The notes beneath the pieces were generated by a model. That model was given only the letters and a program-made list of their open reading frames with translations, was not told the DNA's origin and did not search any database. DNA of 21,759 bases. Source: UBA7672 sp035548775 (lineage in GTDB: Bacteria; Pseudomonadota; Alphaproteobacteria; Caulobacterales; Hyphomonadaceae). Shown one piece after another: positions 1-7,915 of this stretch (position 1 is its first letter; each line of letters starts with the position of its first letter). A program made the translations under genes and the position numbers. Location: NCBI GenBank assembly GCA_035548775.1, contig DASZSI010000181.1, forward strand, positions 1 through 21,759, read 5' to 3'.

Positions 1-385
1 CAATGATGTCGCTAATTGTAAGATCGATGCCAACGCCCATGCCGCCGGCCTTGGTCAGCCGCACCTCGCGCGAGATCAGGAACAGCGGGAAGGTCACGCT
101 GATCGCGATGACGAAGCCCAAGATGACATAGAGCCAGACGAATTTCATGCCCAGCTTGCGCGCCTCCACCACCATCAGCGCCGTGGCCGCCAAGAGGAAC
201 AGGCCGATGTCGACAGTGAACGACCGGGACGCGCCGTTGGCCTTGAGGTCGAAGAGATACTGCATCCGGTCGGGCGCGGCGTGGTCGCCGATGAAGTAAG
301 TGAAGTTCTGGCTCCAGGTCATGATCAGCGCGGTAAGCGCCACAAGCCCATAGAAGACGCAGAGCAGTTTGCGCGTGCTGGACAT
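1..385 (-). CDS. DUF2834 family small membrane protein (3' end outside window)
   Basis: The visible 128 residues have no stop, so the C-terminus lies beyond the window edge. Three hydrophobic stretches are seen at about residues 6-23, 58-73 and 81-104. The central block, with an acidic/basic loop (VEARKLGMKFVWLYV) followed by a helix ending in FPLFLISRE, resembles the DUF2834 family of small inner-membrane proteins of unknown function. The ATG at 385 is preceded by GGGAGG with a 5-nt spacer, which supports this start. The gene begins 17 bp after the stop of the lipoprotein gene on the same strand, so the two probably form an operon. DUF2834 proteins are usually about 110 residues, so this one has a C-terminal extension. 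The family call is from remembered sequence pattern and the function is unknown. Confidence 0.72.
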   Translation of the reverse strand, partial: MSSTRKLLCVFYGLVALTALIMTWSQNFTYFIGDHAAPDRMQYLFDLKANGASRSFTVDIGLFLLAATALMVVEARKLGMKFVWLYVILGFVIAISVTFPLFLISREVRLTKAGGMGVGIDLTISDII

Positions 386-402
386 GAAATCCTCCCCGGA
401 TG

Positions 403-993
403 CTAGCGCATGCAAATATCCGACGCCCCGCCCTTGGCCCGGTAAAGGTTGGCGACGATGGCGGACCGTTTTGACTTGGGCGAGCCCGGCACGATCACAC
501 CCAGCAGGAGCGGGCGCGGGTCGGGATTGCAGTAGGCCGTGTTGACGCCGTCATTGGCGGCGGATGCGACCGTGCCTTGCTTCATCGCCTGGCCGCGCGC
601 GGCGAGCGCCGCCAGGATTTGCGTGCGATATTTCTCGCTGTCGCCCCGCTGTATCGAGATCGTGCAGGTTCCATCCGCCCACAACGCAGCGCTGGCATGG
701 GCAAGCGAGGCAAGCTCAAATGTGCGGCTGGACTGGCCGGTTGAATCCTTCGCGGCCGCCGTCTCGATCAGGTAGTGGGACTTGGCGAGGGTGATGAAGT
801 CGCCGCCGTCGAGCACGGTCGGCAGGCAAACCTGGTCGAAGATGATCTTGAGGGCTTCCTCGCCCGATGTGAGCGCCCCATAGGGCGCCGGTCCGCGGAC
901 GATACCGTCCTTGTCCGGCTTGCCGGTCGATCCGCAGGAGGCGGCGAGAATCGCAAGGCCGCAGGCGGCCAGCGCGGATGAAACCTTGTGCAT
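403..993 (-). CDS. Putative secreted lipoprotein of unknown function
   Basis: This is a 196-residue protein starting MHKVSSALAACGLAILAASC. It has a short positive n-region, a hydrophobic stretch and a cysteine at residue 20 in an LAASC context, which reads as a type II signal peptide. The -3 residue is Ala rather than the preferred Leu, so the lipobox is not perfect. A second Cys at residue 11 sits too close to the N-terminus to be the acylated one. The ATG at 993 is preceded by GGGAAGG with a 5-nt gap, which fixes the start. The same frame is open further upstream, but that stretch is antisense to purL. The mature part has three further cysteines and no domain I recognise. It probably heads an operon with the DUF2834 gene and is divergent from purL, with 82 bp between the two starts. 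Confidence 0.7.
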   Translation of the reverse strand: MHKVSSALAACGLAILAASCGSTGKPDKDGIVRGPAPYGALTSGEEALKIIFDQVCLPTVLDGGDFITLAKSHYLIETAAAKDSTGQSSRTFELASLAHASAALWADGTCTISIQRGDSEKYRTQILAALAARGQAMKQGTVASAANDGVNTAYCNPDPRPLLLGVIVPGSPKSKRSAIVANLYRAKGGASDICMR

Positions 994-1075
994 GATTGCC
1001 TTCCCTACCCAAAGGCCCTGCAACCGGGCCTCCTGACACATTGCAGAATCGGCGGGCTCGCGTAAATGACCGGCC

Positions 1076-3343
1076 ATGACCGCAAAAGCTGACCTAGCCC
1101 CCCTCCTCGCCCCGCAGGACGAAGCGGCCGGAAAGGCGCATGGCCTTAAGCCGGAAGAGTTTGCGCTGATCGTGAAGCGGTTGAACCGCCAGCCCAACCT
1201 GGTGGAGCTCGGCATCTTCTCGGTGATGTGGTCCGAGCACTGCTCCTACAAGTCGACACGGCGACACCTCGGCAAGTTCCCCACCAAGGGTCCGAAAGTC
1301 ATCCAGGGGCCGGGCGAGAACGCCGGCGTCATCGACATCGGGGATGGGCAGGCCTGCATCTTCAAGATGGAGAGCCACAACCATCCATCTTACATCGAGC
1401 CCTATCAGGGCGCGGCGACGGGCGTGGGCGGCATCCTGCGTGATGTGTTCACGATGGGGGCGCGGCCGGTGGCGCTGGTCAATGCGTTGCGCTTCGGCGA
1501 TCCGTCCCACCCGAAGACGCGCTCGCTGGTAGCCGGCGTGGTCGGCGGCATTGGTGGATACGGAAATTGCGTGGGCGTTCCGACGGTGGCGGGCGAGACG
1601 CAATTCCACAAAGGCTATAACGGCAACATCCTGGTCAATGCGATGGCGGTGGGGCTCGCGGACCAGAACAGGATTTTCTATTCGCGCGGCGCCGAACCGG
1701 GCAACGCAATCTTCTATGTCGGCTCCAAGACGGGCCGGGACGGCATTCACGGCGCGACCATGGCGTCGGCAGAATTCTCCGAGGGCGATGAAGAGAAGCG
1801 CCCCACCGTGCAGGTCGGCGACCCCTTCACCGAGAAGCTGCTGATCGAAGCCTGCCTCGAACTGATGGCGACAGATGCGATCCAGTCGATCCAGGACATG
1901 GGCGCGGCGGGCCTGACATCATCCTCGGTCGAGATCGCGGACAAGGGCGGGGTTGGCGTCGAGATGGACCTCGACAAGGTGCCGCAACGCGAGACCGGCA
2001 TGACGGCCTATGAGATCATGCTGTCGGAATCCCAAGAGCGCATGCTCATGGTGCTGAAACCCGGACAGGAGCACGTCGCCAAGCGCATTTTCGAGAAGTG
2101 GGATCTCGACGCCGAAGTCATCGGCAAGACCACCGACACCGGCCGCCTGGTGCTGAAACAGCACGGACAGGTGGTGTGCGATATTCCGGTGCCGCCGCTG
2201 TCGCAGGATGCGCCGAACTATGACCGGCCGTGGAACCCGCCCAAGCCCGCCGCGCCGCTCGATATCTCGAAATATCCGGAGCCCAAGGATTACGGCGAGG
2301 TCCTTTTGAAGCTGATGTCCTCGCCCGACATGGCGTCGAAGCGCTGGATCTGGGAACAGTATGATCGCCACGTGATGGGCGACACGATCGATTCATCGCA
2401 ATCGGGCGGAGACGCCGCCATCGTCCGCATCCACGGAACCAACAAGGCGCTGGCGATTACGAGCGACTGCAATCCTCACTATGTCGCGGCCGATCCTTAT
2501 GAGGGCGGCAAGCAGGCGGTGGCGGAAGCCTATCGCAATCTTAGCGCCGTCGGCGCGACGCCGATCGCCATCACGGATAACCTCAACTTCGGCAATCCGG
2601 AAAAGCCCGACACGATGGGCGTGATCGTGAAAGCGATCGAGGGCATGGCGGAAGCGTGCAAGCAGCTCGACTTCCCTGTCGTGAGCGGGAACGTCTCTCT
2701 TTACAATGAGACGGATGGCGTTGGCATTCCACCCACTCCCGTGGTGGGCGGCGTTGGGCTGATCGAAAACCTCGACCATGTCGCGACGCTCAAAGGCGCC
2801 AAGGCGGGAGATGCGCTCTACATGCTGGCTGTGCATTGCCCCGACAGCGAGCGCCACACCTGGCTGGCCGCATCTTCGTACCTGCGCGAGATCCATGGAG
2901 CTTCGGCCGGCATTTCGCCGCGGGTAAACCTGGCGGACGAAGTTCGAAATGCCGAGATCGTTCGTGATCTGATCAGACAAGGTCTGGTCAGCGCCGTCCA
3001 TGACATCAGCGAGGGTGGACTTGCGGTTGCTGTTGCCGAAATGTCGCTGGCTTCGGGCGTGGGCGTTGAGTTCACCGGCGGACCACCCACGTTCCGGCAG
3101 GACGAACTGTTGTTCGGCGAAGTGCAGGCCCGTTATGTGTTTGCAGTTCCACCAGCAAGGCAGGCAAAGGTCGATGCAACGCTTGCCGACCTCAAGAACA
3201 AGCATGGCGAAATATTCGCGAAGCTTGGCGTTTTCGGTGGAGACGCAATCGTGTGCAAGGATGCAAGGCTGTCCCTTCCGCTGTCGACCCTCCGCGCGGC
3301 GCACGAGGGCTGGTTGCCTGCCTATATGAAGGGCGCCGCCTGA
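1076..3343 (+). CDS. purL: Phosphoribosylformylglycinamidine synthase subunit PurL (small, three-component type)
   Basis: The 755-residue length fits the small PurL of alphaproteobacteria and Bacillus. That type works with separate PurS and PurQ to convert FGAR to FGAM using ATP and glutamine-derived ammonia in de novo purine synthesis in the cytoplasm. Family signatures seen include SVMWSEHCSYKSTRRHL near the N-terminus, KMESHNHPSYIEPYQGAATGVGG, QDMGAAGLTSSSVEIADKGG in the first half, and the second-half block AITDNLNFGNPEKP followed by VSGNVSLYNET. Two AIRS-type repeats are therefore present. No Shine-Dalgarno is obvious before the ATG at 1076. purS and purQ are not in this window; in this group they normally lie upstream or elsewhere. 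bolA lies downstream on the same strand. Confidence 0.97.
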   Translation: MTAKADLAPLLAPQDEAAGKAHGLKPEEFALIVKRLNRQPNLVELGIFSVMWSEHCSYKSTRRHLGKFPTKGPKVIQGPGENAGVIDIGDGQACIFKMESHNHPSYIEPYQGAATGVGGILRDVFTMGARPVALVNALRFGDPSHPKTRSLVAGVVGGIGGYGNCVGVPTVAGETQFHKGYNGNILVNAMAVGLADQNRIFYSRGAEPGNAIFYVGSKTGRDGIHGATMASAEFSEGDEEKRPTVQVGDPFTEKLLIEACLELMATDAIQSIQDMGAAGLTSSSVEIADKGGVGVEMDLDKVPQRETGMTAYEIMLSESQERMLMVLKPGQEHVAKRIFEKWDLDAEVIGKTTDTGRLVLKQHGQVVCDIPVPPLSQDAPNYDRPWNPPKPAAPLDISKYPEPKDYGEVLLKLMSSPDMASKRWIWEQYDRHVMGDTIDSSQSGGDAAIVRIHGTNKALAITSDCNPHYVAADPYEGGKQAVAEAYRNLSAVGATPIAITDNLNFGNPEKPDTMGVIVKAIEGMAEACKQLDFPVVSGNVSLYNETDGVGIPPTPVVGGVGLIENLDHVATLKGAKAGDALYMLAVHCPDSERHTWLAASSYLREIHGASAGISPRVNLADEVRNAEIVRDLIRQGLVSAVHDISEGGLAVAVAEMSLASGVGVEFTGGPPTFRQDELLFGEVQARYVFAVPPARQAKVDATLADLKNKHGEIFAKLGVFGGDAIVCKDARLSLPLSTLRAAHEGWLPAYMKGAA

Positions 3344-3354
3344 AGGGACACCTT

Positions 3355-3394
3355 GCGGCGTGGAGCTTGTCCGTGGACATGAATCCCACGCCGC
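3355..3394 (+). other. Stem-loop just downstream of purL
   Basis: A perfect 9-bp inverted repeat (GCGGCGTGG at 3355-3363, CCACGCCGC at 3386-3394) starts 11 bp after the purL stop. A nested 4-bp stem (GTCC/GGAC, 3369-3378) lies in its loop. There is no following T-run, so it is not a standard intrinsic terminator. It could protect the purL mRNA end or attenuate readthrough into bolA. The rest of the 174-bp gap (3344-3517) shows nothing else I can support except the bolA ribosome binding site. Confidence 0.4.
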
Positions 3395-3502
3395 CGCGTC
3401 ATTCGCTGCACACAGCCATTGCGCACCAGCAATCCCGGGCTAGATACAGCTCCCGGGACAAGACCGGACAGCAGCCGCTAAAGTCGCGGGCGGCCGCATC
3501 CA

Positions 3503-3509
3503 GGGAGGG
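3503..3509 (+). promoter_or_regulatory. Ribosome binding site of bolA
   Basis: GGGAGGG lies 8 nt before the ATG at 3518 and 14 nt before the second in-frame ATG at 3524. The spacing favours 3518 as the start. Confidence 0.7.
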
Positions 3510-3517
3510 AACAGCCG

Positions 3518-3751
3518 ATGGCCATGGATCGAGCTACGCTCGAGACTTTCCTGCGTGAGGCGTTTCCGGACGCCGAGATAACGCTGAAGGACCTGGCCGG
3601 CGACAACGACCACTGGCAGGCGGAAATCGTTTCGGAGACGTTCCGCGGCAAGACGCGCGTGGCCCAGCACCAGCTGGTCTATGCCGCGCTGAAAGGACGG
3701 ATGGGCGGCGCCCTTCACGCCCTCGCCCTTTCCACCCGCGCGCCCGACTGA
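3518..3751 (+). CDS. bolA: BolA-family protein, partner of the CGFS glutaredoxin
   Basis: This 77-residue protein spans a complete short BolA domain. The family pattern is clear: LAGDNDHWQAEIVSETFRGK, then RVAQHQLVYAALKGRMGGALHALAL, with the conserved histidine of the helix-turn-helix-like core in AQHQLVY and a second histidine in LHALAL. Short BolA proteins of this type form a [2Fe-2S]-bridged heterodimer with monothiol CGFS glutaredoxins and take part in iron-sulfur trafficking or iron sensing. The glutaredoxin gene lies about 0.9 kb downstream on the same strand, with an aldo/keto reductase gene in between. The numbering of BolA paralogues (BolA versus IbaG type) is not settled by sequence alone. 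The short N-terminus and basic GKTRVAQHQ segment resemble the short alphaproteobacterial members. Confidence 0.9.
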   Translation: MAMDRATLETFLREAFPDAEITLKDLAGDNDHWQAEIVSETFRGKTRVAQHQLVYAALKGRMGGALHALALSTRAPD

Positions 3752-3766
3752 CCAGCAGGCTTCAAC

Positions 3767-4615
3767 GTGGCAGCGCGGACAACGGATAATGCAATCGGCG
3801 TGCGCCGCCTCGGCTTCGGGGTGAGCGGTCCGCTGGCCTTGCCGATCACGCCGCCCAACTTCACCGCCGGAATGATCCAGCGCGCCTATGAGCTTGGCGT
3901 GCGCCTGTTCGACACGGCGCCGGTCTATGGCGCGGGCGAAGGCGAGCGGCGGCTGGGCGAGGCGCTGGCGCGACTGCCGCGGCATGACTGCATCGTCTCG
4001 ACCAAAGCTGGGGTGACGGCTTCGGGCCTGTCTCAGCGCACTCGCGACTTTTCGCCCGCTGCGATCCGCAAGTCGGTCGAGACGTCGATGCAGCGGCTGG
4101 GCACGCGTATCGACTGGCTGTTGCTGCACGGTCCGTCGGCCAGTGAGCTGACGCCGGACCTGTTCAAGATGCTGGAGGGCCTGCAGCGGCGCGGCGACAT
4201 CGGCGTGATCGGCGTCGCCGGCCGAGGCGCGGAACTGGACGCCGCGCTGGGCACGGGGCGGTTCGGCGTGTTCATGACGCCGGTGAATGTCGGCCTGAAT
4301 TCCTATGAGCTGGATCGGCTGGCGCGCATTCGGAACAGCGGCGTGGAAGTCGTGGCGATCGAGGCGCTGGCGGCCGCGAATCGGCGCTTTCCAGCCCCAG
4401 TGAGCGCCGGGGCGACCTGGCGGCTGGCGCGGGCCCTGTTGGGGCGATCGAACCCTGCCCCGCCCACGCCGATGACAGCGGACGAATGCCTGCAGTGGGC
4501 GCTAGGCGAAGCCGGAGCACATCGCGTGGTCGTGACCACCACGCGCCTCGACCACCTGGAGGCCAATGTCGATTCCCTCACCGCCCCCAGCTCGGGACGC
4601 TTGATCGGAGGCTGA
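3767..4615 (+). CDS. Aldo/keto reductase family oxidoreductase
   Basis: This 282-residue protein probably starts at the GTG at 3767, 15 bp after the bolA stop; only a weak AGG precedes it. The aldo/keto reductase catalytic tetrad is complete: Asp49 and Tyr54 in FDTAPVYGAGEGERRLGEAL, Lys80 in VSTKAG and His121 in WLLLHGP. The fold is a TIM barrel using NADPH to reduce carbonyls. It is shorter than typical 310-340-residue members and resembles compact alphaproteobacterial homologues. The substrate cannot be read from sequence. The C-terminal segment, with ADECLQWAL and RVVVTTTRLDHLEANV, matches the region where these enzymes bind the cofactor phosphate. Its place between bolA and grxD suggests co-transcription, but no functional link is established. 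Confidence 0.88.
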   Translation: MAARTTDNAIGVRRLGFGVSGPLALPITPPNFTAGMIQRAYELGVRLFDTAPVYGAGEGERRLGEALARLPRHDCIVSTKAGVTASGLSQRTRDFSPAAIRKSVETSMQRLGTRIDWLLLHGPSASELTPDLFKMLEGLQRRGDIGVIGVAGRGAELDAALGTGRFGVFMTPVNVGLNSYELDRLARIRNSGVEVVAIEALAAANRRFPAPVSAGATWRLARALLGRSNPAPPTPMTADECLQWALGEAGAHRVVVTTTRLDHLEANVDSLTAPSSGRLIGG

Positions 4616-4670
4616 TCCGGCCTTAGCTGATGGGTCAGACGCCCGTTTCAGGGCAAAAGAGGCCGATTCC

Positions 4671-5003
4671 ATGAGCCAGGACGTCAATTCCCGTATCCAG
4701 GGCCTGATCGACAGCAGCCCCGTATTCCTGTTCATGAAGGGCACGCCCGAATTTCCGCAGTGCGGCTTCTCCGCGACCGTGGTGGCGATCCTCGACCATA
4801 TCGGCGTCGACTACGCCTCGGCCAACATTCTCGAAGACGCCGAGCTGCGCCAGGGCGTGAAAGAGTTCTCCAACTGGCCGACGATTCCCCAGCTCTATGT
4901 GAAGGGCGAATTCCTCGGCGGCTGCGACATCGCCAAGGAGATGTTCCAGAGCGGCGAACTCAAGTCGCTGCTGATCGACAAGGGTGTGCTTCAGCCGGCC
5001 TGA
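4671..5003 (+). CDS. grxD: Monothiol glutaredoxin of the CGFS type (Grx4/GrxD)
   Basis: This 110-residue single-domain glutaredoxin has the CGFS active site at residues 31-34. The glutathione-binding Lys23 (FMKGTPEFPQCGFS), the WPTIPQLYVKGEFLGGCDI block with cis-Pro and the GG-C-D glutathione contacts are all present. CGFS glutaredoxins bind a labile [2Fe-2S] cluster as homodimers or as heterodimers with BolA, and deliver it to client proteins. They have little disulfide reductase activity. The ATG at 4671 has an AAGAGG about 8 nt upstream. The gene ends the purL-bolA-reductase-grxD run and is followed by an intrinsic terminator at 5032-5058. A 55-bp gap (4616-4670) separates it from the reductase and shows no clear promoter. 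Confidence 0.96.
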   Translation: MSQDVNSRIQGLIDSSPVFLFMKGTPEFPQCGFSATVVAILDHIGVDYASANILEDAELRQGVKEFSNWPTIPQLYVKGEFLGGCDIAKEMFQSGELKSLLIDKGVLQPA

Positions 5004-5024
5004 GGCGATATCAGTCCAAAATTG

Positions 5025-6215
5025 CTAGATCAGCCCGGTCTCTGGCCGGGCTGTTTTGCTATCCGGGAACACCATTCCGTCGAGGTCGTTGGCGGCCCAG
5101 CCGAGCTGGTCGCGCAACAGGCCCTTGAAGACCGAGCGCGCGTCGGTTGTCGGCATGAGGTCGCGATTCTCGAACAGCGCGGCGGGCTTGAGGCCCGGCC
5201 AGTCGCCGAAGACCTGGCCCCCCTTGATGCCGCCGCCGGCGAGGATGACCGTGCCGCCGGTGCCATGGTCGGTGCCTTGCGCGCCATTGACGCGTGCAGT
5301 GCGGCCGAATTCCGAGACCGCGACCAGCGCGGTTTTCTTCCAGGTCTCGCCCATCGTGTCCTTGAGCGATTTGAGGCCGGCGTCGAGGGCGGTGAACCGC
5401 TGTTGCAGGGACTGGTTCTGCGCCGCGTGCGTGTCCCAGCCATCGAGGCTGACAACTGCAATCTCGGGCCCATCGGCCTGTGCGAGGAATTTGCCGGCGG
5501 CCTGAAGCTGGGTGACATATTGCTGCGGTCCGCCGCGTCCGCCGCCAGCCATGTTGGCCATGCTTGAGCCGTCTTTCATTTCGCCGGCGACCATGTCGGC
5601 GCCGACGGCCGCGGTGAGCGAGGTCTTGAGCACCTTATCGCCATCGTAGAGATCCATCAGGCGGTTGAGCGTGTCGTCGCTGGCTTCAGGCAGGACCGCC
5701 GGCGACCATGAGGTGATGTTCTTCGCTGCGCCGCGGACGATCAGGGGCTGCGAGGGGCCGATCGAAACGGCGGCGTAAGCGGCGGGCGCTTTCTGAAGGG
5801 CGCGGTTGAGCCAGCCGTCGGCGCTGACCGACCTTATGCCGCCGCATTCGAGCAGGTCCTGGGCTTCGAAGTGCGAGCGCTCGCGATAGGGGCCGGCGAT
5901 GGCGGGCACGAAGGCGGCTTCCTTGGCCTGGTACATCGCGGCGAGATTGGGCATCGCTGAGTGGAGCGCAAAACCGCCGGACAACGGAATCGCCTTGGGA
6001 TCGACTAGCGAGGCGCGGTGGGCCTGGATGTCGGGATCGTCCACCTTCGGCAGGAGCGACATGCCATCCATGGCGCCGCGGAGGATCACCACGATCAGCT
6101 TCTTGCCGCCGCTTTGCTGAGTTGCGGCTCGGGCCGAGGGGGCGACGGAGATGAGCGAAACCGCGCAGCCTGCAACCAGAAGCGACCGGCGATTGAGGGT
6201 GTGAAGCGAAGCCAT
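5025..6215 (-). CDS. DUF1501 family exported protein (sulfatase-like), Tat signal
   Basis: About 396 residues. The N-terminus MASLHTLNRRSLLVAGCAVSLI has twin arginines followed by a moderately hydrophobic stretch, with an Ala-X-Ala site (SARA/AT). This indicates Tat export to the periplasm. DUF1501 proteins belong to the alkaline phosphatase/sulfatase superfamily and have no firmly known substrate. The blocks VVILRGAMDGMSLLPK, RSHFEAQDLLECGG, VVSLDGWDTHAAQ and TDHGTGGTVILAGGGIKGG are typical of the family. An ATG at 6221 shares its A with the stop of the upstream gene but is only 2 nt from the GGAGG. The ATG at 6215 has an 8-nt spacer, so I prefer it. The gene is coupled to DUF1800 upstream, a pairing seen across many bacteria. 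Confidence 0.88.
   Translation of the reverse strand: MASLHTLNRRSLLVAGCAVSLISVAPSARAATQQSGGKKLIVVILRGAMDGMSLLPKVDDPDIQAHRASLVDPKAIPLSGGFALHSAMPNLAAMYQAKEAAFVPAIAGPYRERSHFEAQDLLECGGIRSVSADGWLNRALQKAPAAYAAVSIGPSQPLIVRGAAKNITSWSPAVLPEASDDTLNRLMDLYDGDKVLKTSLTAAVGADMVAGEMKDGSSMANMAGGGRGGPQQYVTQLQAAGKFLAQADGPEIAVVSLDGWDTHAAQNQSLQQRFTALDAGLKSLKDTMGETWKKTALVAVSEFGRTARVNGAQGTDHGTGGTVILAGGGIKGGQVFGDWPGLKPAALFENRDLMPTTDARSVFKGLLRDQLGWAANDLDGMVFPDSKTARPETGLI
5032..5058 (+). terminator. Intrinsic terminator of the grxD transcript
   Basis: AGCCCGG (5032-5038) and CCGGGCT (5046-5052) form a 7-bp GC-rich stem with a 7-nt loop, followed by GTTTTG. It begins 28 bp after the grxD stop. It lies inside the last codons of the convergent DUF1501 gene, so the same bases encode that protein's C-terminus. 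On the opposite strand the nearest T-run is 12 nt past the stem, so it is mainly a plus-strand terminator. Confidence 0.85.
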
Positions 6216-6220
6216 GTGCA

Positions 6221-7774
6221 TTACCTCCGCTGGAATTCAGGGGACATCAGGGCGATCGTAAAGCCCTGTTCGGCGGTTTCAGCGCGGGCGACAGCCTGGC
6301 GTGTCCTGGCGCTGGCGACCGGCCCCAGCGCGCGATCGAGGAAATCGCTGGGCGATTCGCCACGCACCATGCGGCGCGAAACAGCATTGGCCCATTCGAG
6401 CCGCTTCTTGATCGCATCGGCGCCCGACCAGGACGCGGTGTCGTCCGGCCAGCCGGCAGGCGACGGCGCGTTGAACGGCTGCTGAGCCAGCGCCTGGTAG
6501 ACGCCGCGCTGGTTTGCGCCGTAGGCGACTTCCTGTCCGGTCGCGCGCCCGGCGGAGACAAGCAGTTCGTCCGGCGTCTTGAATTTCTGCTGGGTCTCGC
6601 CCCACGCCTCATCGAGATCGATCACCGCGCGGGCCAGGTCGGCAAGGTTTCCGCCGGTTCGCAGAAAAACCGCCTCGATCTTCGCGACCGCAGCCGGCGG
6701 GGGCGTGTCGGACACGAAATGGCGAACCAGCTTGGTGGCTATGTGGTGGGCCGTGGCCTTCGAGCGGGCGAGATCGTCGAGGATCATCGCTGCCTGGGTC
6801 TTGGCCGGACCGCCATAGGACTTGCCAACGACGGTGCGCGCGCCCGGCTCGTGCAGCGGCTCGACGAATACGGTCGCGCCGATCATAGCGTTCATTTGTG
6901 CAGCGCCGCCCTGGAACGAGACGCGCTCCTGGCGCCGGAAGCCGGGGCGAAGGCCTGCGCCCTGGCCCTGCCCACCCGCGAACATCATCCGCGCGGTTTG
7001 CGGTCCCCCGACCGTCCAGCCGGTGAGCGCCTTGGCGAATTCGATGATGTCGGCCTGGGTATAGCCGGAGCCGACGCCCATCGTATGCAGTTCGAGAATT
7101 TCCCGCGCCAAGTTCTCGTTGAGGCCGACTTTCCGTTTCTGGGCAGCTTCGGTCGACGGACCGAAGGACTTGGCGGCGTCGAGGTAGGTCAGCATGCAGG
7201 GATGAAAGGTCGAGGCGCCGAGGAGCGTCGCGAAATTGCCGAACACGTGCGGGCGGATCGCTTCGCGCTCGAAAGGACCCACCATCGGGATGAGTTGCAT
7301 GTTGCGCGCGGCGACCGTGAAATGGTTGGACCAGAACCGCGCCCAACGTTCGGCGAACGGCGCGGCGGTTTCGACCGCATGTTTCGACTTGGCGTCGACT
7401 TCCTTGAGGAGGCCTTCGCGAATCTCGCGCTGGGCCATCTGGCGCGCCTGAAGCAGGGCTGCGCCATCGCCCTGCGGCTTCGGATCGCCATCGGACTTGG
7501 CTTCCTTGGCGTCGGCCTTCGCTTCTTTTGCTTCCTGCCTGGCTTCCTTGGGTTTCAGCGCCTGGCCATTTGGACCGAACAGGCCGCGATAGGCTTCCTG
7601 CTGGTCGCGGATGGCGGTCTGGACGTCCTTCAGGCCGTCTGCCGGGACCAGAGCCGCATTGGGCGCGATCTGCGCCTTGAGCCAGCCGCGCGGATCGGAC
7701 GATGCCGCTTCGATCTCGCCGGGCTTGGCGCCCATGCCAAACCGGGTGGCTGCGATTGCGCCCTGAAGGGACAT
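6221..7774 (-). CDS. DUF1800 family protein
   Basis: This is a 517-residue protein. Family blocks include AIAATRFGMGAKPGEIEAA at the N-terminus, ERWARFWSNHFTVAAR, NENLAREILELHTMGVGSGYTQADIIEFAKALTGWTVGG and a C-terminal PSPAGWPDDTASW segment. DUF1800 proteins are nearly always encoded next to a DUF1501 protein, and the molecular function is not established. No signal peptide is visible, whereas the DUF1501 partner has a Tat-like one. A low-complexity charged stretch of Lys/Glu/Ala/Asp repeats (about residues 75-105, EAKEAKADAKEAKSDG) interrupts the N-terminal part and looks like a flexible or helical linker. The ATG at 7774 is preceded by AAGGGAGG with a 6-nt gap. The gene's stop overlaps the alternative ATG of DUF1501 by one base. 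Confidence 0.9.
   Translation of the reverse strand: MSLQGAIAATRFGMGAKPGEIEAASSDPRGWLKAQIAPNAALVPADGLKDVQTAIRDQQEAYRGLFGPNGQALKPKEARQEAKEAKADAKEAKSDGDPKPQGDGAALLQARQMAQREIREGLLKEVDAKSKHAVETAAPFAERWARFWSNHFTVAARNMQLIPMVGPFEREAIRPHVFGNFATLLGASTFHPCMLTYLDAAKSFGPSTEAAQKRKVGLNENLAREILELHTMGVGSGYTQADIIEFAKALTGWTVGGPQTARMMFAGGQGQGAGLRPGFRRQERVSFQGGAAQMNAMIGATVFVEPLHEPGARTVVGKSYGGPAKTQAAMILDDLARSKATAHHIATKLVRHFVSDTPPPAAVAKIEAVFLRTGGNLADLARAVIDLDEAWGETQQKFKTPDELLVSAGRATGQEVAYGANQRGVYQALAQQPFNAPSPAGWPDDTASWSGADAIKKRLEWANAVSRRMVRGESPSDFLDRALGPVASARTRQAVARAETAEQGFTIALMSPEFQRR
6224..6228 (-). promoter_or_regulatory. Ribosome binding site deciding the DUF1501 start
   Basis: GGAGG on the minus strand lies inside the last codons of the DUF1800 gene. 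It is 8 nt from the ATG at 6215 and only 2 nt from the ATG at 6221, so translation most likely begins at 6215. Confidence 0.65.
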
Positions 7775-7786
7775 GACTGGCCTCCC

Positions 7787-7915
7787 TTGTATCTGCTGGG
7801 GATACTAACCCGTAACACCCGTCCAAGTTTGTCGGTTGGCACGATAAATGTATCAAAATATCGCGTGAAAGCAGGCTGAATGGCCGGTTCAGGCGGTTCG
7901 GGCTAACCTCTGGCA
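7787..7915. other. Divergent intergenic region between DUF1800 and the thioesterase
   Basis: These 129 bp are AT-richer than their surroundings (for example, the stretch around 7841-7863) and must hold promoters for both directions. On the plus strand TTGGCA (7836-7841) followed 17 bp later by TATCGC (7859-7864) is a possible weak -35/-10 pair for the thioesterase. I cannot assign a minus-strand promoter with confidence. Confidence 0.3.

Noticed and set aside
994..1215. 74-residue extension of the lipoprotein frame upstream of 993
   Set aside because: It runs antisense into purL and would bury the signal peptide; GGGAAGG before the ATG at 993 marks the real start.
2393..3304. A 303-residue minus-strand frame within purL
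   Set aside because: PurL motifs are continuous on the plus strand; the frame shows no domain.
7837..7853. TGGCAC resembling a sigma54 -24 element upstream of the thioesterase
   Set aside because: The expected -12 element TTGCA five bases on reads ATGTA, losing the invariant GC, so I do not call a sigma54 promoter.
6719..7879. A 386-residue plus-strand frame opposite DUF1800
   Set aside because: Antisense shadow of a clear DUF1800 gene; composition is typical of high-GC antisense frames.
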